Positions 43,001 to 51,716 of a stretch of 64,000 bases of DNA are shown here, in pieces; position 1 is the first letter of the stretch, and each line of letters begins with the position of its first letter. The stretch is from an uncultured Methanobrevibacter sp. GTDB taxonomy: Archaea; Methanobacteriota; Methanobacteria; Methanobacteriales; Methanobacteriaceae. The stretch covers positions 124,001 through 188,000 of the forward strand of contig NZ_CACXNW010000001.1 of the NCBI RefSeq assembly GCF_902769175.1, given 5' to 3'. Made by a program: the position numbers and the translations under genes. Below the pieces are notes generated by a model. The model worked only from the letters and a program-made list of their open reading frames with translations, ran no database searches and was not told the origin of the DNA.

Positions 43001-43306
43001 TTGAATAATACTATTAATATTGATGTGGATGAGTATAACAAGGCATTGTCCTTTAATCTTATTGAATTATTTAAATCAAATCCATATAATGGTATTTTCA
43101 ACAGGCCCGCTTATGTGGGATCTATGTATGTCTGGGATTTGAAGGATGTAATACTTAGGGATATGAATGCATTAAAATCATTCAATCCATTGCTTTATGA
43201 GTTTGTAATAAGTTCTGAATTTGATGAGATTTCGAAAAATGGATGGCAGATGCAGAAAAAATACAAAATTATAATGAAAAAAAGCTGTACTTTTAGAAAA
43301 GTATAA
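39998..43306 (+). CDS. giant adhesin fragment 2: beta-helix, glycine zipper, linker, helical region
   Basis: About 1,100 codons continuing fragment 1 in the next frame. Beta-helix-like region to about 41600. A strongly hydrophobic Gly/Ala-rich stretch (AFMLGTAVLTFGTGAVIGAF...VASVAGAGIGFASGLG) resembles a membrane-inserting glycine zipper. A Gly/Gln/Ala/Pro linker follows, then helical sequence with no family recognised (NRLHADRVLRLLNDFS). Downstream, 43240-43290 reads on in a third frame (MADAEKIQNYNEKKLYF). Confidence 0.75.
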   Translation, partial: SGTVIHNYNTAFFDHCGFFNNTAYFQAFNKMHMDASILYAEPYSMNIFRNLYGQNISSDSFYCDSYSTTIIYSYDATQFSKLFRHSWIMQDAYFALVNSTVSAPYNDDTKWVVSVSNKFELINVLYTLNTYINATEVVIDLAPGDYVFTPDDYELVRGYEWRGRAYEPDSTTIVPIKDRYLLDVGFAQVTINGHNATIRISGNAVNKDYHLAFVGTYGSLTLNDLNIGNFNTALYVTGSLYANNTTFTGNAIHYSVVGGDVGGAIRSFCGSVVCHYCNFLGNAAGGNLNDIYAELSSYVEIKHCLQPYVQMKDSYLKCSLYDKENIEYTNCFYEDAFEDDFSTSDFEVFNVSDDVSYNAVLTYLNNHTVSCLMINFTNIYTFNFTGAFDRSMSVVFQNNGFDVGFNRLNIGRSSTMTFINFDFGGKSVINKGSVTFINCSFHNYNGGSFLVNEGSCSMVNCSVFSVGGGKQLINNTGSLTIYDSVFANNNPGEYGVVYNYGGSVTCMNVTFGDGGYAVYNFNSGDCSIAGFGAQSASVKFDKPWSNFKTGLVKGAFMLGTAVLTFGTGAVIGAFVPTVAGMIVASVAGAGIGFASGLGYGFLEGSVYHDYSNLWGNALSFTMLGFSMGNLGWTQGSDLVKRIFEELHGDAQAPGQAGPGGAGSQGGQGSQAPGGQASSQIPGKGNDPFSEIYKDPIFKEALDNCLKDGMNSMETLRNAYPDLVNYWYKSVDALFSNPQASAQDVVNLFDTLNLITSTTAVNGNRPVNNPVNIANRMHANTENNNIIEDHPENLLNVEANNAIISNYLGPLNYLDSRVRGNNNLSYLQNRLTLDAYNFAEGNRLHADRVLRLLNDFSVLDRRARNLGIMYMSNSMVSYLSLYRENIGARGLSRTISSLFDSSHPNRIVVWENIYNSAQAELNRILVNAGLDDSYVNNPELNTAQIITDRIDSFIHELDARFSESSVFYDKYVTLKQKYTQNFVDKKQDNIDLLLSICHELEALNNTINIDVDEYNKALSFNLIELFKSNPYNGIFNRPAYVGSMYVWDLKDVILRDMNALKSFNPLLYEFVISSEFDEISKNGWQMQKKYKIIMKKSCTFRKV

Positions 43307-45296
43307 GAATCTTAATCAATTTTTCAAGAATCATAGAAGCTCTGATATGGAAGAAAGATACATTAATCTTTATCATATTAAATATTTGGGCCCAGAATAT
43401 TTGTCAGTATATGGTGTACTTAGTGACAGTGATAAGGTGATGATTAACAAGTATTTCTATGACCAATGTTGTGAATTGATTAAAACATTTAATGGTATTG
43501 TTAATGTCGCCGGTGACGATTATAGTGATTGTGCTAAAATTTTAACCACTCTAACGAATATTAATAACCTGACTAAAAGGTATTTTGAAAAATTGTCCAA
43601 GATATATTCTATTTTGGTGAATTCAAGAGCTTGGGAACATATTACTTTTAATGAGGATGTATCTAATTTAAATTCAGGGCAAATTGCAGATATTCTGCTG
43701 AATGGCTTACCTCAATTTATCTTAATAAATAATGAAATTTCCAATACCATTTTAAATGTGAACTCTTATATTGGAAATTCTTCATTTATTGGGTATCTAA
43801 GTGACATTGTTATTTTATCAAAATCTAACTCTAAAGAGAGCTTAATTGAGATATATAATAAATGGCGTTATTTTGATGAACAGGTAAACATTTACTATAC
43901 GTTTGAATATAATTTAAATAAACGCTTGCCTATAGATGTGGAATTGTATCGTAAGTTTACCCATGATGACTTGAATCGTAAGTTATGGTCTTTTGAGTTG
44001 TCACTTGAGTTGTCTCGTATATTCAATGTTGACGAGGAGGTTTCTAGGCAGATCATATATCAAATTTTAGAAATGTATAGTGATATAAAGATTCCGCCAA
44101 ATAGTCCCCAAGAGCTAGTTGATAAAAATCAAGTGGATTTTCATAATCGTGGAGATATTCTATTAACCCATATCTACAATATGTATCTTATAAATCCTGA
44201 CATAATCAATAAGGTTAGTTATTTTGATATGTTGGTGGTTGAAGGTTCTCACTATCTTCCTATAAATGAGAAATATCCTGAAGAGTATTATAATAATATT
44301 ACAGCAGAGATAGCATCTCGAGAGGAGATTATAGGTTTAGAAAGAGAAATAAATCCACAAGGAACCAAATCATTTAAACAGATTGATGTTGCGAAATTAC
44401 AATCCCGATTGCAGATGTTGCAAATTTCATCTCCAGTGGAATATTTCTTTTTAATGGAATACCTCTATGAAAATTATGGCCTGACCTCAATTTATGATTC
44501 CAAATGGGAATTTAATAAAAATAGCAAAGAGTTTTGCATTAGGAACAGTAAAGGTCAGTTGGTAACATATTATAATTTCGCCAATGCCCTTAGAACTGAG
44601 GTGGTTGATATTATTACTTTTTTAGGTGTCTCTGCTGATGATTCCAATATCATATTCAAAAGCCCAAATTATGATGTCTATCATTTCGACAAGTATTATA
44701 ATATTTTCAACAAACCTGATCTTTATTCAAGTACGGTAAGTTTATTTACTTTGTCAGGTGGTGTGGATTTAGGAATTCTGATTGATGACATGCAGGCGGA
44801 TTTGGATTATTTGAAAATTATAGATAAAGAACTGTATGACCAAGTGATTAGGGAATTTTTAAGTGGTTCCGAGGACCTTTCCTCTATGAGAGATCGTTTT
44901 GAACGTGCCCCTAATGACCTTTCTATGACATATCTGGCAATTTTCCAAAAGTTAGGAAATTTCAGAAATAACACTATTGTATATAACAATGAATATAATG
45001 TTCTAATCAGTCAGCTGTATGATGATAAACTTGCAGATTTAATTGGTATCTCTATGGGCAATGTGATAAGAAATGATTTATTATACTATATCGGTTTCTG
45101 GGATATGACTCATAAACTCCGAAATGATGTTGTGGGGAAGGATAGGTCTGCTTTGTTGCATGGTTCTTTTAATGATATTTATAAAGTCTATGTTGATATA
45201 AGGGCTCGTGCGACATATCATGCTTTTGAGGAACTATTCATCATCATTCCAGTCTTCCAATGCTTTGTACGCTCGTGCGACATATCATGCTTTTGA
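43297..45296 (+). CDS. giant adhesin fragment 3: alpha-helical region
   Basis: Open from LEKYKNLNQFFKNHRSSDM (43297) onwards; an ATG is available at 43347. Largely helical, with no recognised domain. The native frame ends at RARATYHAFEE (45204-45232), where the 67-bp insertion begins. The last 20 residues to 45296 are encoded by the insert and the second repeat copy. Confidence 0.7.
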
Positions 45297-45299
45297 GGA
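45204..45299. repeat. repeat-insert-repeat unit 2 (CRISPR-unit-sized insertion)
   Basis: Two exact 29-bp copies (45204-45232 and 45271-45299, starting GCTCGTGCGAC and ending CTTTTGAGGA) flank a 38-bp insert (45233-45270). Deleting 67 bp restores DIRARATYHAFEEVDIASFS across the two fragments. The repeated sequence is coding sequence of this gene, and the insert is unrelated to it. Confidence 0.9.
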
Positions 45300-48102
45300 G
45301 GTCGATATTGCTTCTTTCAGCATTGATGATATAAAAAGGATTTTCATAAATGATTTGTATAAGGCTTATATTAGTAATACCAGATTTGGTGACGCTTTTG
45401 ATTTCTTAAGTGGTAAGGGGGTTCATTTTGATAGTTTTAGAGGATATGAGAATTATATTGCTGCCATTACCGATAAAAATCAATTGATTGAGTGGTATGA
45501 GGCTATTCGCAAAGCTATTTATCCGTCCATAGTTGATGGAGACTCTAATCAAGTTGGCCCTAATCCTAATCCAGTTCCAGCTAATCCTGAAATTCCTCAA
45601 ATTAAGATTAATCGGGATATTTTTTATGATATTGTGGGTGTTATGCAGAATAAAGAAATTCCTGATCCTAGTAGTATCTATGCAGATTCAAATGACTTAT
45701 TAGGTTATATAAGAGGGTCTTGTATGACACTGAGTGAGAAATATCCTGATTTGTTCAAATATATTGAAGAAAGGGCTTTTAATGGTAATTTCGTTAAATA
45801 TGCAGGTAAACATAAAACCACTGTTCGTAATGATGTAATTGAATTTGCCAGAAAGATTTTAAATGGTGTACCGATCAATCCTATTCATGAATCTTCTGAT
45901 ATTCCTATTAATCTGAGGGTATTTCAGGATATTGAAATGGTTATGAACAATAGAAACATTGAAAATTTAAACATTATTTTCACTGGTTCTGATGAAGAGG
46001 AAAATCTTGTGATTGGATCATGGAATACATTGGTGGATAGATATGGTGGTTTGATGGCAATTCTTGAAGACAAGTATTTAGATGGCGACTTTATTAATTA
46101 TGTGAAAACTCATAAGGATACTGCTCGTGATGATGTTATCAGATTTGCTAGAGATTATCTGGAGAATAATCCATTAGATCCTAATATGATTAAGTCTAAT
46201 GAGATTAATCCTAATTCCAATCCTAATCAAGGCCAGATTAACCCTAATCCCGGTCAAGTTAATCCTAATCAGGGTCAGATTATTCATAATCCTCTTCCGT
46301 TAGCTCAAGGTATTCGCATTACTCAAGTGGTATTGGATGATGTTATTAAAATTATGAAGGATGAGAATATTCCTCTTGATCCCCATAATGATAATTATAT
46401 TCCTGAGCAGGTGGACCTGGCTGTTGTGATGAGTTCCTGGTTTACATTGTATGAAAAGTATGAGGATTTGTGCAAGTATATTGAAAGCTATTTCGGTGTA
46501 GAAAAATTTGAAAATCATGTACTGAAAAAACCTTGGGAACGTATGGTTGAGGCTCGTGATGAGGTTATTGAAGTTGCCCGAAAACTTTTTGAATTCAATC
46601 AAGCTGTTAAAGAGGGGATATTTTTAACCGAAGACCAGTTCAATGAGATTAGAATGATTTTTGAGAATACTGCCATTTATTCTAAAAATGCTCATAAAGT
46701 GGTTTCAGATTCCCTTTTGAGATTGTATGGTTCTTGGGATCTCTTTGAAGAGAGGTATCCTAATGTTGCTGGAAGGGTTATTCAGTTTTTATTTGCCGAG
46801 TCTGGTGACTTGTTTAATTATGCCATTTCTGTTGGTGATAATTCAAATGGATTTATGCCTGTTCGTCAAAACATCATTGACTTTATCCGTACTAATTTCT
46901 ACAAGGGATCTGTTGAGGTTAAGGAATCATTAAAAATCAACGGCAAGGATGTTTCTGAGTGCAGTGTCGATGAGGTTGAGGCTTATGTTTTAAATAGAAT
47001 TCTCACATCAAAATTGAGTCCTCAAGATAGTCAAAGGCTTATTAATGAGGTGGATACTGTTTATAGGGCTTATATCCAGTTTATTAATTTGATGGTGAGT
47101 TCCAACATCCCTGAGGATAAGTATTTGCCTAAGTATGATCAATTCAAGAACAGCCTTCTGAAGGTATTGGATGCTATTGGAGGTCCTAATCCAGTTTTCA
47201 TTGGTATCAAGAGCATTATGGAGAATAAAAATTTACCTTGTGATATGACAAATGTAATATCTGCAAATAGTAAGTATATAGTATTTTTAGGTTCTATGCA
47301 GAAATTTGAAAAGGATTATCCTCAATTTGCTAAAGTGGTTATGGAAAAGATTTTCAAAAATAATCCGGATAATATTGACCGTATGTTTTATAGGGAATGT
47401 GACGATGCATTACGTCAAAGGATCATTGACTTTGTCAGCAGGTATATTTCAGAGAATAATATTGCTCAAGGTCAAGGGGCTGTTCCTGGAACCGGTTCCA
47501 ATTCACAGGCGAATCCAATTCCTAATAAGTTTAAGGTTTTTCAGGAACCGGTTACCGGTGCGGACATAAACAAAATCAAGGAATTTATGGCGGATGCAGT
47601 TGTCATTGCAAATACTTTTGTTGAGCAAATCAGAGTTAAGGACAATGATTTTGCCACAAAGTTGTCTAATCAAATCGATGCATTGTATAAAAAGTATCTG
47701 GTTCATGTTGAGAGTTCAAATCACCAGTATCAGTACATGGATTTTATCAAGCATTTAAATGAAGTGTTTGATAAGATTAGTCCTGCCGATTATTTGGATA
47801 ATACTAACCACCTTAAAACATTCCTTGTTAAAAAGGTTTCTACAAGTAATTTTAATTTAGAAAAATTCACCAAGTCCATGAGTTCTGCTCTTGCCGATTC
47901 CTACGAGCTTGCTGATGAAATAGGCAAAAAGAATAAATTTTTAGCTAAAAGAATTTGTGATCAGGCTTTTGCTTTGTATGAAAAGTATATGTCTGATACT
48001 CTGTCCGATGGGGATACTCTTGATGTGAATTATGAATTGTTTGTCAAGGATTTAAATAAATTGATGATTGTTTCTATCGAGATGAATAAAGCTCCTAAAT
48101 GA
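45271..48102 (+). CDS. giant adhesin fragment 4: C-terminal helical repeats
   Basis: About 940 codons. Five copies of a helical unit of roughly 95-100 residues begin near 45600, 45900, 46310, 46620 and 47190. Shared features are a start such as IMxNKNIP, a central SW-x-TL-x-E-K-Y-x-x-L and an end such as R-x-DVI-x-FAR. Asn/Pro/Gln-rich linkers separate several of them. A second type of helical unit (KLSNQIDALYKKYL..., AKRICDQAFALYEKYM...) occupies 46930-48100. No family recognised. Stops at TGA 48100-48102. Related sequence (GQISRKLSQNITYPILQDRY) continues in another frame to about 48416. Confidence 0.75.
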   Translation, partial: ARATYHAFEEVDIASFSIDDIKRIFINDLYKAYISNTRFGDAFDFLSGKGVHFDSFRGYENYIAAITDKNQLIEWYEAIRKAIYPSIVDGDSNQVGPNPNPVPANPEIPQIKINRDIFYDIVGVMQNKEIPDPSSIYADSNDLLGYIRGSCMTLSEKYPDLFKYIEERAFNGNFVKYAGKHKTTVRNDVIEFARKILNGVPINPIHESSDIPINLRVFQDIEMVMNNRNIENLNIIFTGSDEEENLVIGSWNTLVDRYGGLMAILEDKYLDGDFINYVKTHKDTARDDVIRFARDYLENNPLDPNMIKSNEINPNSNPNQGQINPNPGQVNPNQGQIIHNPLPLAQGIRITQVVLDDVIKIMKDENIPLDPHNDNYIPEQVDLAVVMSSWFTLYEKYEDLCKYIESYFGVEKFENHVLKKPWERMVEARDEVIEVARKLFEFNQAVKEGIFLTEDQFNEIRMIFENTAIYSKNAHKVVSDSLLRLYGSWDLFEERYPNVAGRVIQFLFAESGDLFNYAISVGDNSNGFMPVRQNIIDFIRTNFYKGSVEVKESLKINGKDVSECSVDEVEAYVLNRILTSKLSPQDSQRLINEVDTVYRAYIQFINLMVSSNIPEDKYLPKYDQFKNSLLKVLDAIGGPNPVFIGIKSIMENKNLPCDMTNVISANSKYIVFLGSMQKFEKDYPQFAKVVMEKIFKNNPDNIDRMFYRECDDALRQRIIDFVSRYISENNIAQGQGAVPGTGSNSQANPIPNKFKVFQEPVTGADINKIKEFMADAVVIANTFVEQIRVKDNDFATKLSNQIDALYKKYLVHVESSNHQYQYMDFIKHLNEVFDKISPADYLDNTNHLKTFLVKKVSTSNFNLEKFTKSMSSALADSYELADEIGKKNKFLAKRICDQAFALYEKYMSDTLSDGDTLDVNYELFVKDLNKLMIVSIEMNKAPK

Positions 48103-48446
48103 GTTGAAAATTCTGGTACTGGTTCATTGTCCAATGAAGAAATTTAGGTCAGATTTCTCGTAAATTATCTCAAAATATTACTTATCCTATCCTGCAGGAT
48201 AGGTATAATGCATTAAAGAATGGGAATGAGATTAATAGGCAAGAGTTGATGGATTTATACAAAGATGTTAATGATTTATTTAGTACCTTATTGGGTAAAA
48301 AGACTCATTTGGACTTTGTTCAAGAAAAACGTATATTAATTAAATATTGCCCATATCTAAAATTATTCATTTTAAAAAGGAAATTTTATTTTCCTTTCTT
48401 TTTTTTATCATGTATTGGAGATTAATTTTATTTTTTTATCATTTTA

Positions 48447-48600
48447 TTTAATATGTTCTCAACATAAGGATACATGCTAAAGACATAAAATATGATTTTT
48501 ATTTAATATGTTCTCAATATAAGATACATGCTAAAGACATAAAATATGATTTTTATTTAATATTCTCAACATAGATGCTAAAGACATAAAATATGATTTT
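48447..48600. repeat. three-copy tandem repeat, 47-54-bp period
   Basis: The unit ATGCTAAAGACATAAAATATG recurs at 48474, 48528 and 48575, each with a preceding TTTAATAT(G)TTCTCAA stretch. It follows the giant adhesin gene. No gene in the rest of 48417-48949 except the inverted repeat at 48682-48743. Confidence 0.8.
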
Positions 48601-48681
48601 TATTTTATGGATGCATTATATTCAATGGAGCTTAAATTAAATTAACTATTTTTTCATTGATTCCTTAAAAATTATGTCTAC

Positions 48682-48743
48682 TTTTCATTAAATTATATGT
48701 AGTTCTGCTTCGTTATATGGGTAAAGATATAATTTAATGAAAA
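48682..48743. repeat. perfect 17-bp inverted repeat with 28-nt loop
   Basis: TTTTCATTAAATTATAT (48682-48698) and ATATAATTTAATGAAAA (48727-48743) are perfect inverted arms. The loop is less AT-rich (GTAGTTCTGCTTCGTT...). It could be a small RNA hairpin, a terminator serving the genes on either side, or a remnant of a mobile element. Confidence 0.7.
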
Positions 48744-48949
48744 TAAGTTAAGAAAAAAAGTGAGGGATGGTCATAATCGTGAGACGCCCTCAAAAATAGT
48801 TTTATGCATATTTATTTTATTTAAAAATAGTTTTTTTGGAGTTTTAGCAATTGATGTAAATGCTAATTAAATTATTGGAATTAAATCTTTAAAAAGAAAA
48901 TAAAAGTTAAAGATAATGATTTGCCATTCATTATCTTTTATTTTTTAGT

Positions 48950-50929
48950 TTAAATATGTCTTTGAATTGTGACGGTACTGTTTGTAGTTCCTGGTTCTAG
49001 GATTTTGTTTCCATCAAAGGTGGTTTTAACATTGTATGTTCCTGGATTCAATCCACCAAATGTTGCTTTACCTTCACCATTTACAAGCTTTACAGTGACT
49101 TCATTATGATAACCGCCATTATCTATTTGGACTTTCACATTATCGTTCAAAAGCTTGTTGGATTGAATCTCTACAATTGCAGTTGATCCGCTATATCCTG
49201 ATGTTCTAATATCCATGTTTAAGTTGGACTTTTGTTTTGCAACTTTAAAGCTTGTTGAGATTTCAGTTGGTTTAAAGGTATAGTCACCATCGTATTTTAG
49301 GGTAATGGTGTAATTTCCTTCCGCCAAGTCATCTTCACTATCAAGAATTACTTTTGCATATCCGTCTTACATCTGTGCCTCGTATCCTTGATGGAATTGA
49401 GGGCAGCTTATGTCAACCTTGCGGTCAAATGTATCATTGCAGTATATTTCCGCCACTGGTTTTTGTTCAGGCAATGTCTCGTTGATTTGTACTCTTAAGT
49501 TAGGATCTTTATTTTCTCTCTTTGTGAATTTTGTTGTGTTTTCAGCAGGTTTGTAGTATATGTCTCCATCATAGCAAACTGTAGCTGTATACTCTCCTCC
49601 AGCTAAATTGTCGATTGTTAATGTGCCTGCCCCATTTTCCAGGTTTAGGTAGTATTCCTGAGAATTATTTAGTTTTATCTTTACTGGTTTGGATAAATTT
49701 GCATTTGTTTGAATTTTAATCTCTGTTTTATCTGCTTTTGCATTGCCTACAGCATCTATGCTTAAATTTGGTGTGTCTCTTTCCCTAACATTAAATGTGG
49801 TTGAGTTTGCGACCTTCTTAAATTTGTCATTGCCGTCAAATGTAGCAACTGCAGTGTAATTGCCTGGTGATAAATTGCTGATATAAGATTTACCAACACC
49901 ATCCACTACATTAACAGTGACATTCCTTGATTCCTTAAGATTTAATACATTGACTTTCACATCCCCATTCAATGATTCATTAGTGTTTATTTGTAGGATG
50001 CCCTGTTCAAAGTCTGTAATATTGTTGACATGCACACTTAAATAAGGTCTGGTCTTAGGATTTGGATTTTCTTTCACGGTGAAGGTAGTGGTTTTTTCAC
50101 TTTCTGCAAAAGTATAATCTCCTTTAAAAATCGCTTTTGCAGTGTAATTGCCTGGGGCCAATCCGCTGATTGAACCTTGAGCTAGGCCATTGACTGCTTC
50201 AAATCTATAGGTGTGTCCCTCGTTTATTCTAACTAGCACAGGACCATTTAATGATTCATTGGCTTTTATTGTCACATTCACTTCTTCGCCATAAAGGGCA
50301 TCATCAATATGTACATCCAAATTTGGGTCTGCATTATATTTGACCATGAAACTTGTGGAGCCGCTCCAAGGTTCATAATGTTTGTCACCGGGATAATATA
50401 AATTAACTTTATATAGGCCAGGTTCTAATTTTTCATCTAGATCTATTGTATAATATTCTCGAAATGGATTAACTGAATCCAAGTTAACACTATATTTATG
50501 AGTAAATTGGGGACATGAAAGTTCAAGATTGCCTGTAGCCATAGCTGGAGCAAAGTCTATTCCTGCAACATGACATACTATCTCTGCAAAAGGTTTTTCT
50601 CCGCAATTGCAATCTGCAATATGCACTTTAAAAGCGATGTGGTCTTTAGTGAGGGTTTTATTATCTGTATTGTTGATTTTTTCAATATCCCTTTCTGACT
50701 TGTATTCATCGGAAGTATCATTTTGTTTGTCCTCGGAACTATCATTTGAACTGTCATCTGTATCAATTGAAGTCTCATTGGAAATATCAATTGATGTATT
50801 CTTTTCACTGTCGCTTAAGTTTTCAAAACTTGCATTGCTGTCTTGATTTAAATCAATAGCACTTAAAGGCGCTAAGCAATACATGACCATTATAAATATG
50901 CAAAATATTTTAATAGTTAATTTATTCAT
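48950..50929 (-). pseudogene. adhesin-like Ig-repeat protein with in-frame stop
   Basis: Signal peptide (MNKLTIKIFCIFIMVMYCL, cleavage near LSAI), an Asp/Ser/Asn-rich linker, then about six Ig-like units of roughly 95 residues. Each has a PNL-x-V start, a VNV-x-I middle and an x-L-x-PGNYTA-x-x-x-x-DGD core. TAA at 49367-49369 (after YEAQM) interrupts the sixth unit. The same frame continues through GYAKVILDSEDDLAEGNYTI to 48950 with one more unit and ends TVTIQRHI. A single AAA-to-TAA change could explain the stop. Fragment 49367-50929 (520 residues) could still be made, lacking the last about 140 residues. Operator-like element and promoter upstream (50963-51003). Confidence 0.85.
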
Positions 50930-50962
50930 TGTATCCTTTCCTTAAATTTTATCGTCTCAAGC

Positions 50963-51003
50963 CATAATTATACGAATTTGCGAAATCAAGTGCTTGCTTG
51001 CAT
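50963..51003 (-). promoter_or_regulatory. promoter of the 50929 adhesin gene with shared operator-like element
   Basis: TCAAGTGCTTGCTTGCAT (50986-51003, plus strand) lies upstream of a minus-strand TATA-like TATAATTAT (50973-50963). The element matches the family seen at 3509 and 8270 and is repeated at 51284-51301 with a second promoter-like block. Confidence 0.6.
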
Positions 51004-51212
51004 TTTAAAACGAAAAATAAGGGGGCCAAGGAGATAAATAAATGAAAGTTAAAATATATTAATTTAAATTGTAATATATTTAGTTTATTAGAAATTTGCA
51101 TGTATGCTTTGTACAGTCGTTTAAGTTTTTTATAGTCATTTTGCATAGTTTAAAATGTCATTTATGTGCTATCATTACATAGAAATTTCTAATACACCAA
51201 ATAGTTTAATTT

Positions 51213-51301
51213 ATCTATTCAATCCTTCCCTTAAATCCGTTAATTATAGTTTCAAGAGCCATATATAAATAAGTTTCCGAAAGCAAGTGCTTACTTGCAT
51301 T
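51213..51301 (-). promoter_or_regulatory. second copy of the adhesin promoter block, without intact gene
   Basis: GCAAGTGCTTACTTGCAT (51284-51301) has perfect arms GCAAGT / ACTTGC. On the minus strand it is followed by CTTATTTATATATGG (51274-51260) and AAGGGAAGGATTGAAT. This mirrors the operator, TATA and ribosome binding site of the 50929 gene (AAGGAAAGGATACAATG). There is no matching ATG or adhesin ORF behind it, so it looks like the relic of a lost or displaced gene. The rest of 50930-51716 holds no convincing gene. Confidence 0.55.
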
Positions 51302-51450
51302 TAAAATATGAGATTAATGATTAGGGAGAAGTATTTAATTAAAAAAACTAATAAATTTAATTTAAATCATCATTGTTAGACATATATTGCTTTTTTAGAT
51401 TTATATTACGCTAATTTCATAGATAAATTTGTTGCAATGTGAATAAATCC

Positions 51451-51560
51451 TTGAATTATTTAATTTTTTTCTTTTCTTCTTTTTTTCACTGTAATGAAAT
51501 ATCTTGGATTATTTAATTTTTTTCTTTTCTTCTTTTTTTGCACTGTAATGAAAGATTTTA
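51451..51560. repeat. two-copy tandem repeat, 53-bp period
   Basis: The unit ATTATTTAATTTTTTTCTTT with following CACTGTAATGAAA occurs at 51455 and 51508. It lies upstream of the marker 12 gene. Confidence 0.75.
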
Positions 51561-51716
51561 TGAAAATCCTATTAAACTTGTGAAAAATCAATAAAATGAT
51601 AAAGATTATATAAAACTTTTTAAACTATATTAAATATATGTAAATTATCAAATATTTATTCTTGAATTATTTTTAAAGTTTAAATAATTGTTTTATCAAT
51701 TAAAATTGTGATTAAA

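Larger units (their letters stand above)
38389..48416 (+). pseudogene. giant adhesin-like protein (beta-helix, glycine zipper, helical repeats), multiply broken
   Basis: If repaired it would be about 3,300 residues, the largest protein in the window. The start is probably TTG at 38389 after GGGGGGA; an ATG at 38374 is in frame but overlaps that purine tract. Order: signal peptide; acidic Tyr/Asp-rich linker with two 19-residue repeats; Ig-like and beta-helix part; glycine-zipper hydrophobic segment (about 41640-41870); Gly/Gln/Pro/Ala linker (about 41945-42050); then alpha-helical C-terminal half. Lesions: extra G in G6 (39992-39997), lost base near A5 (43235-43239), lost base near T4 (43291-43294), 67-bp insertion (45204-45299), TGA at 48100 and a frame change near 48147. 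The C-terminal frame ends at TAA near 48416. Four long frame-consistent pieces are listed separately. Confidence 0.8.

Noticed and set aside
45233-45270. Origin of insert 2 from elsewhere in the window
   Set aside because: Only an 11-base match (ATGCTTTGTAC, also near 51103) was seen, which is within chance for AT-rich DNA.
50949-51146. A 65-residue minus-strand ORF downstream of the relic promoter block
   Set aside because: It lacks a convincing ribosome binding site and a matching family and overlaps the adhesin promoter region. It is probably chance.
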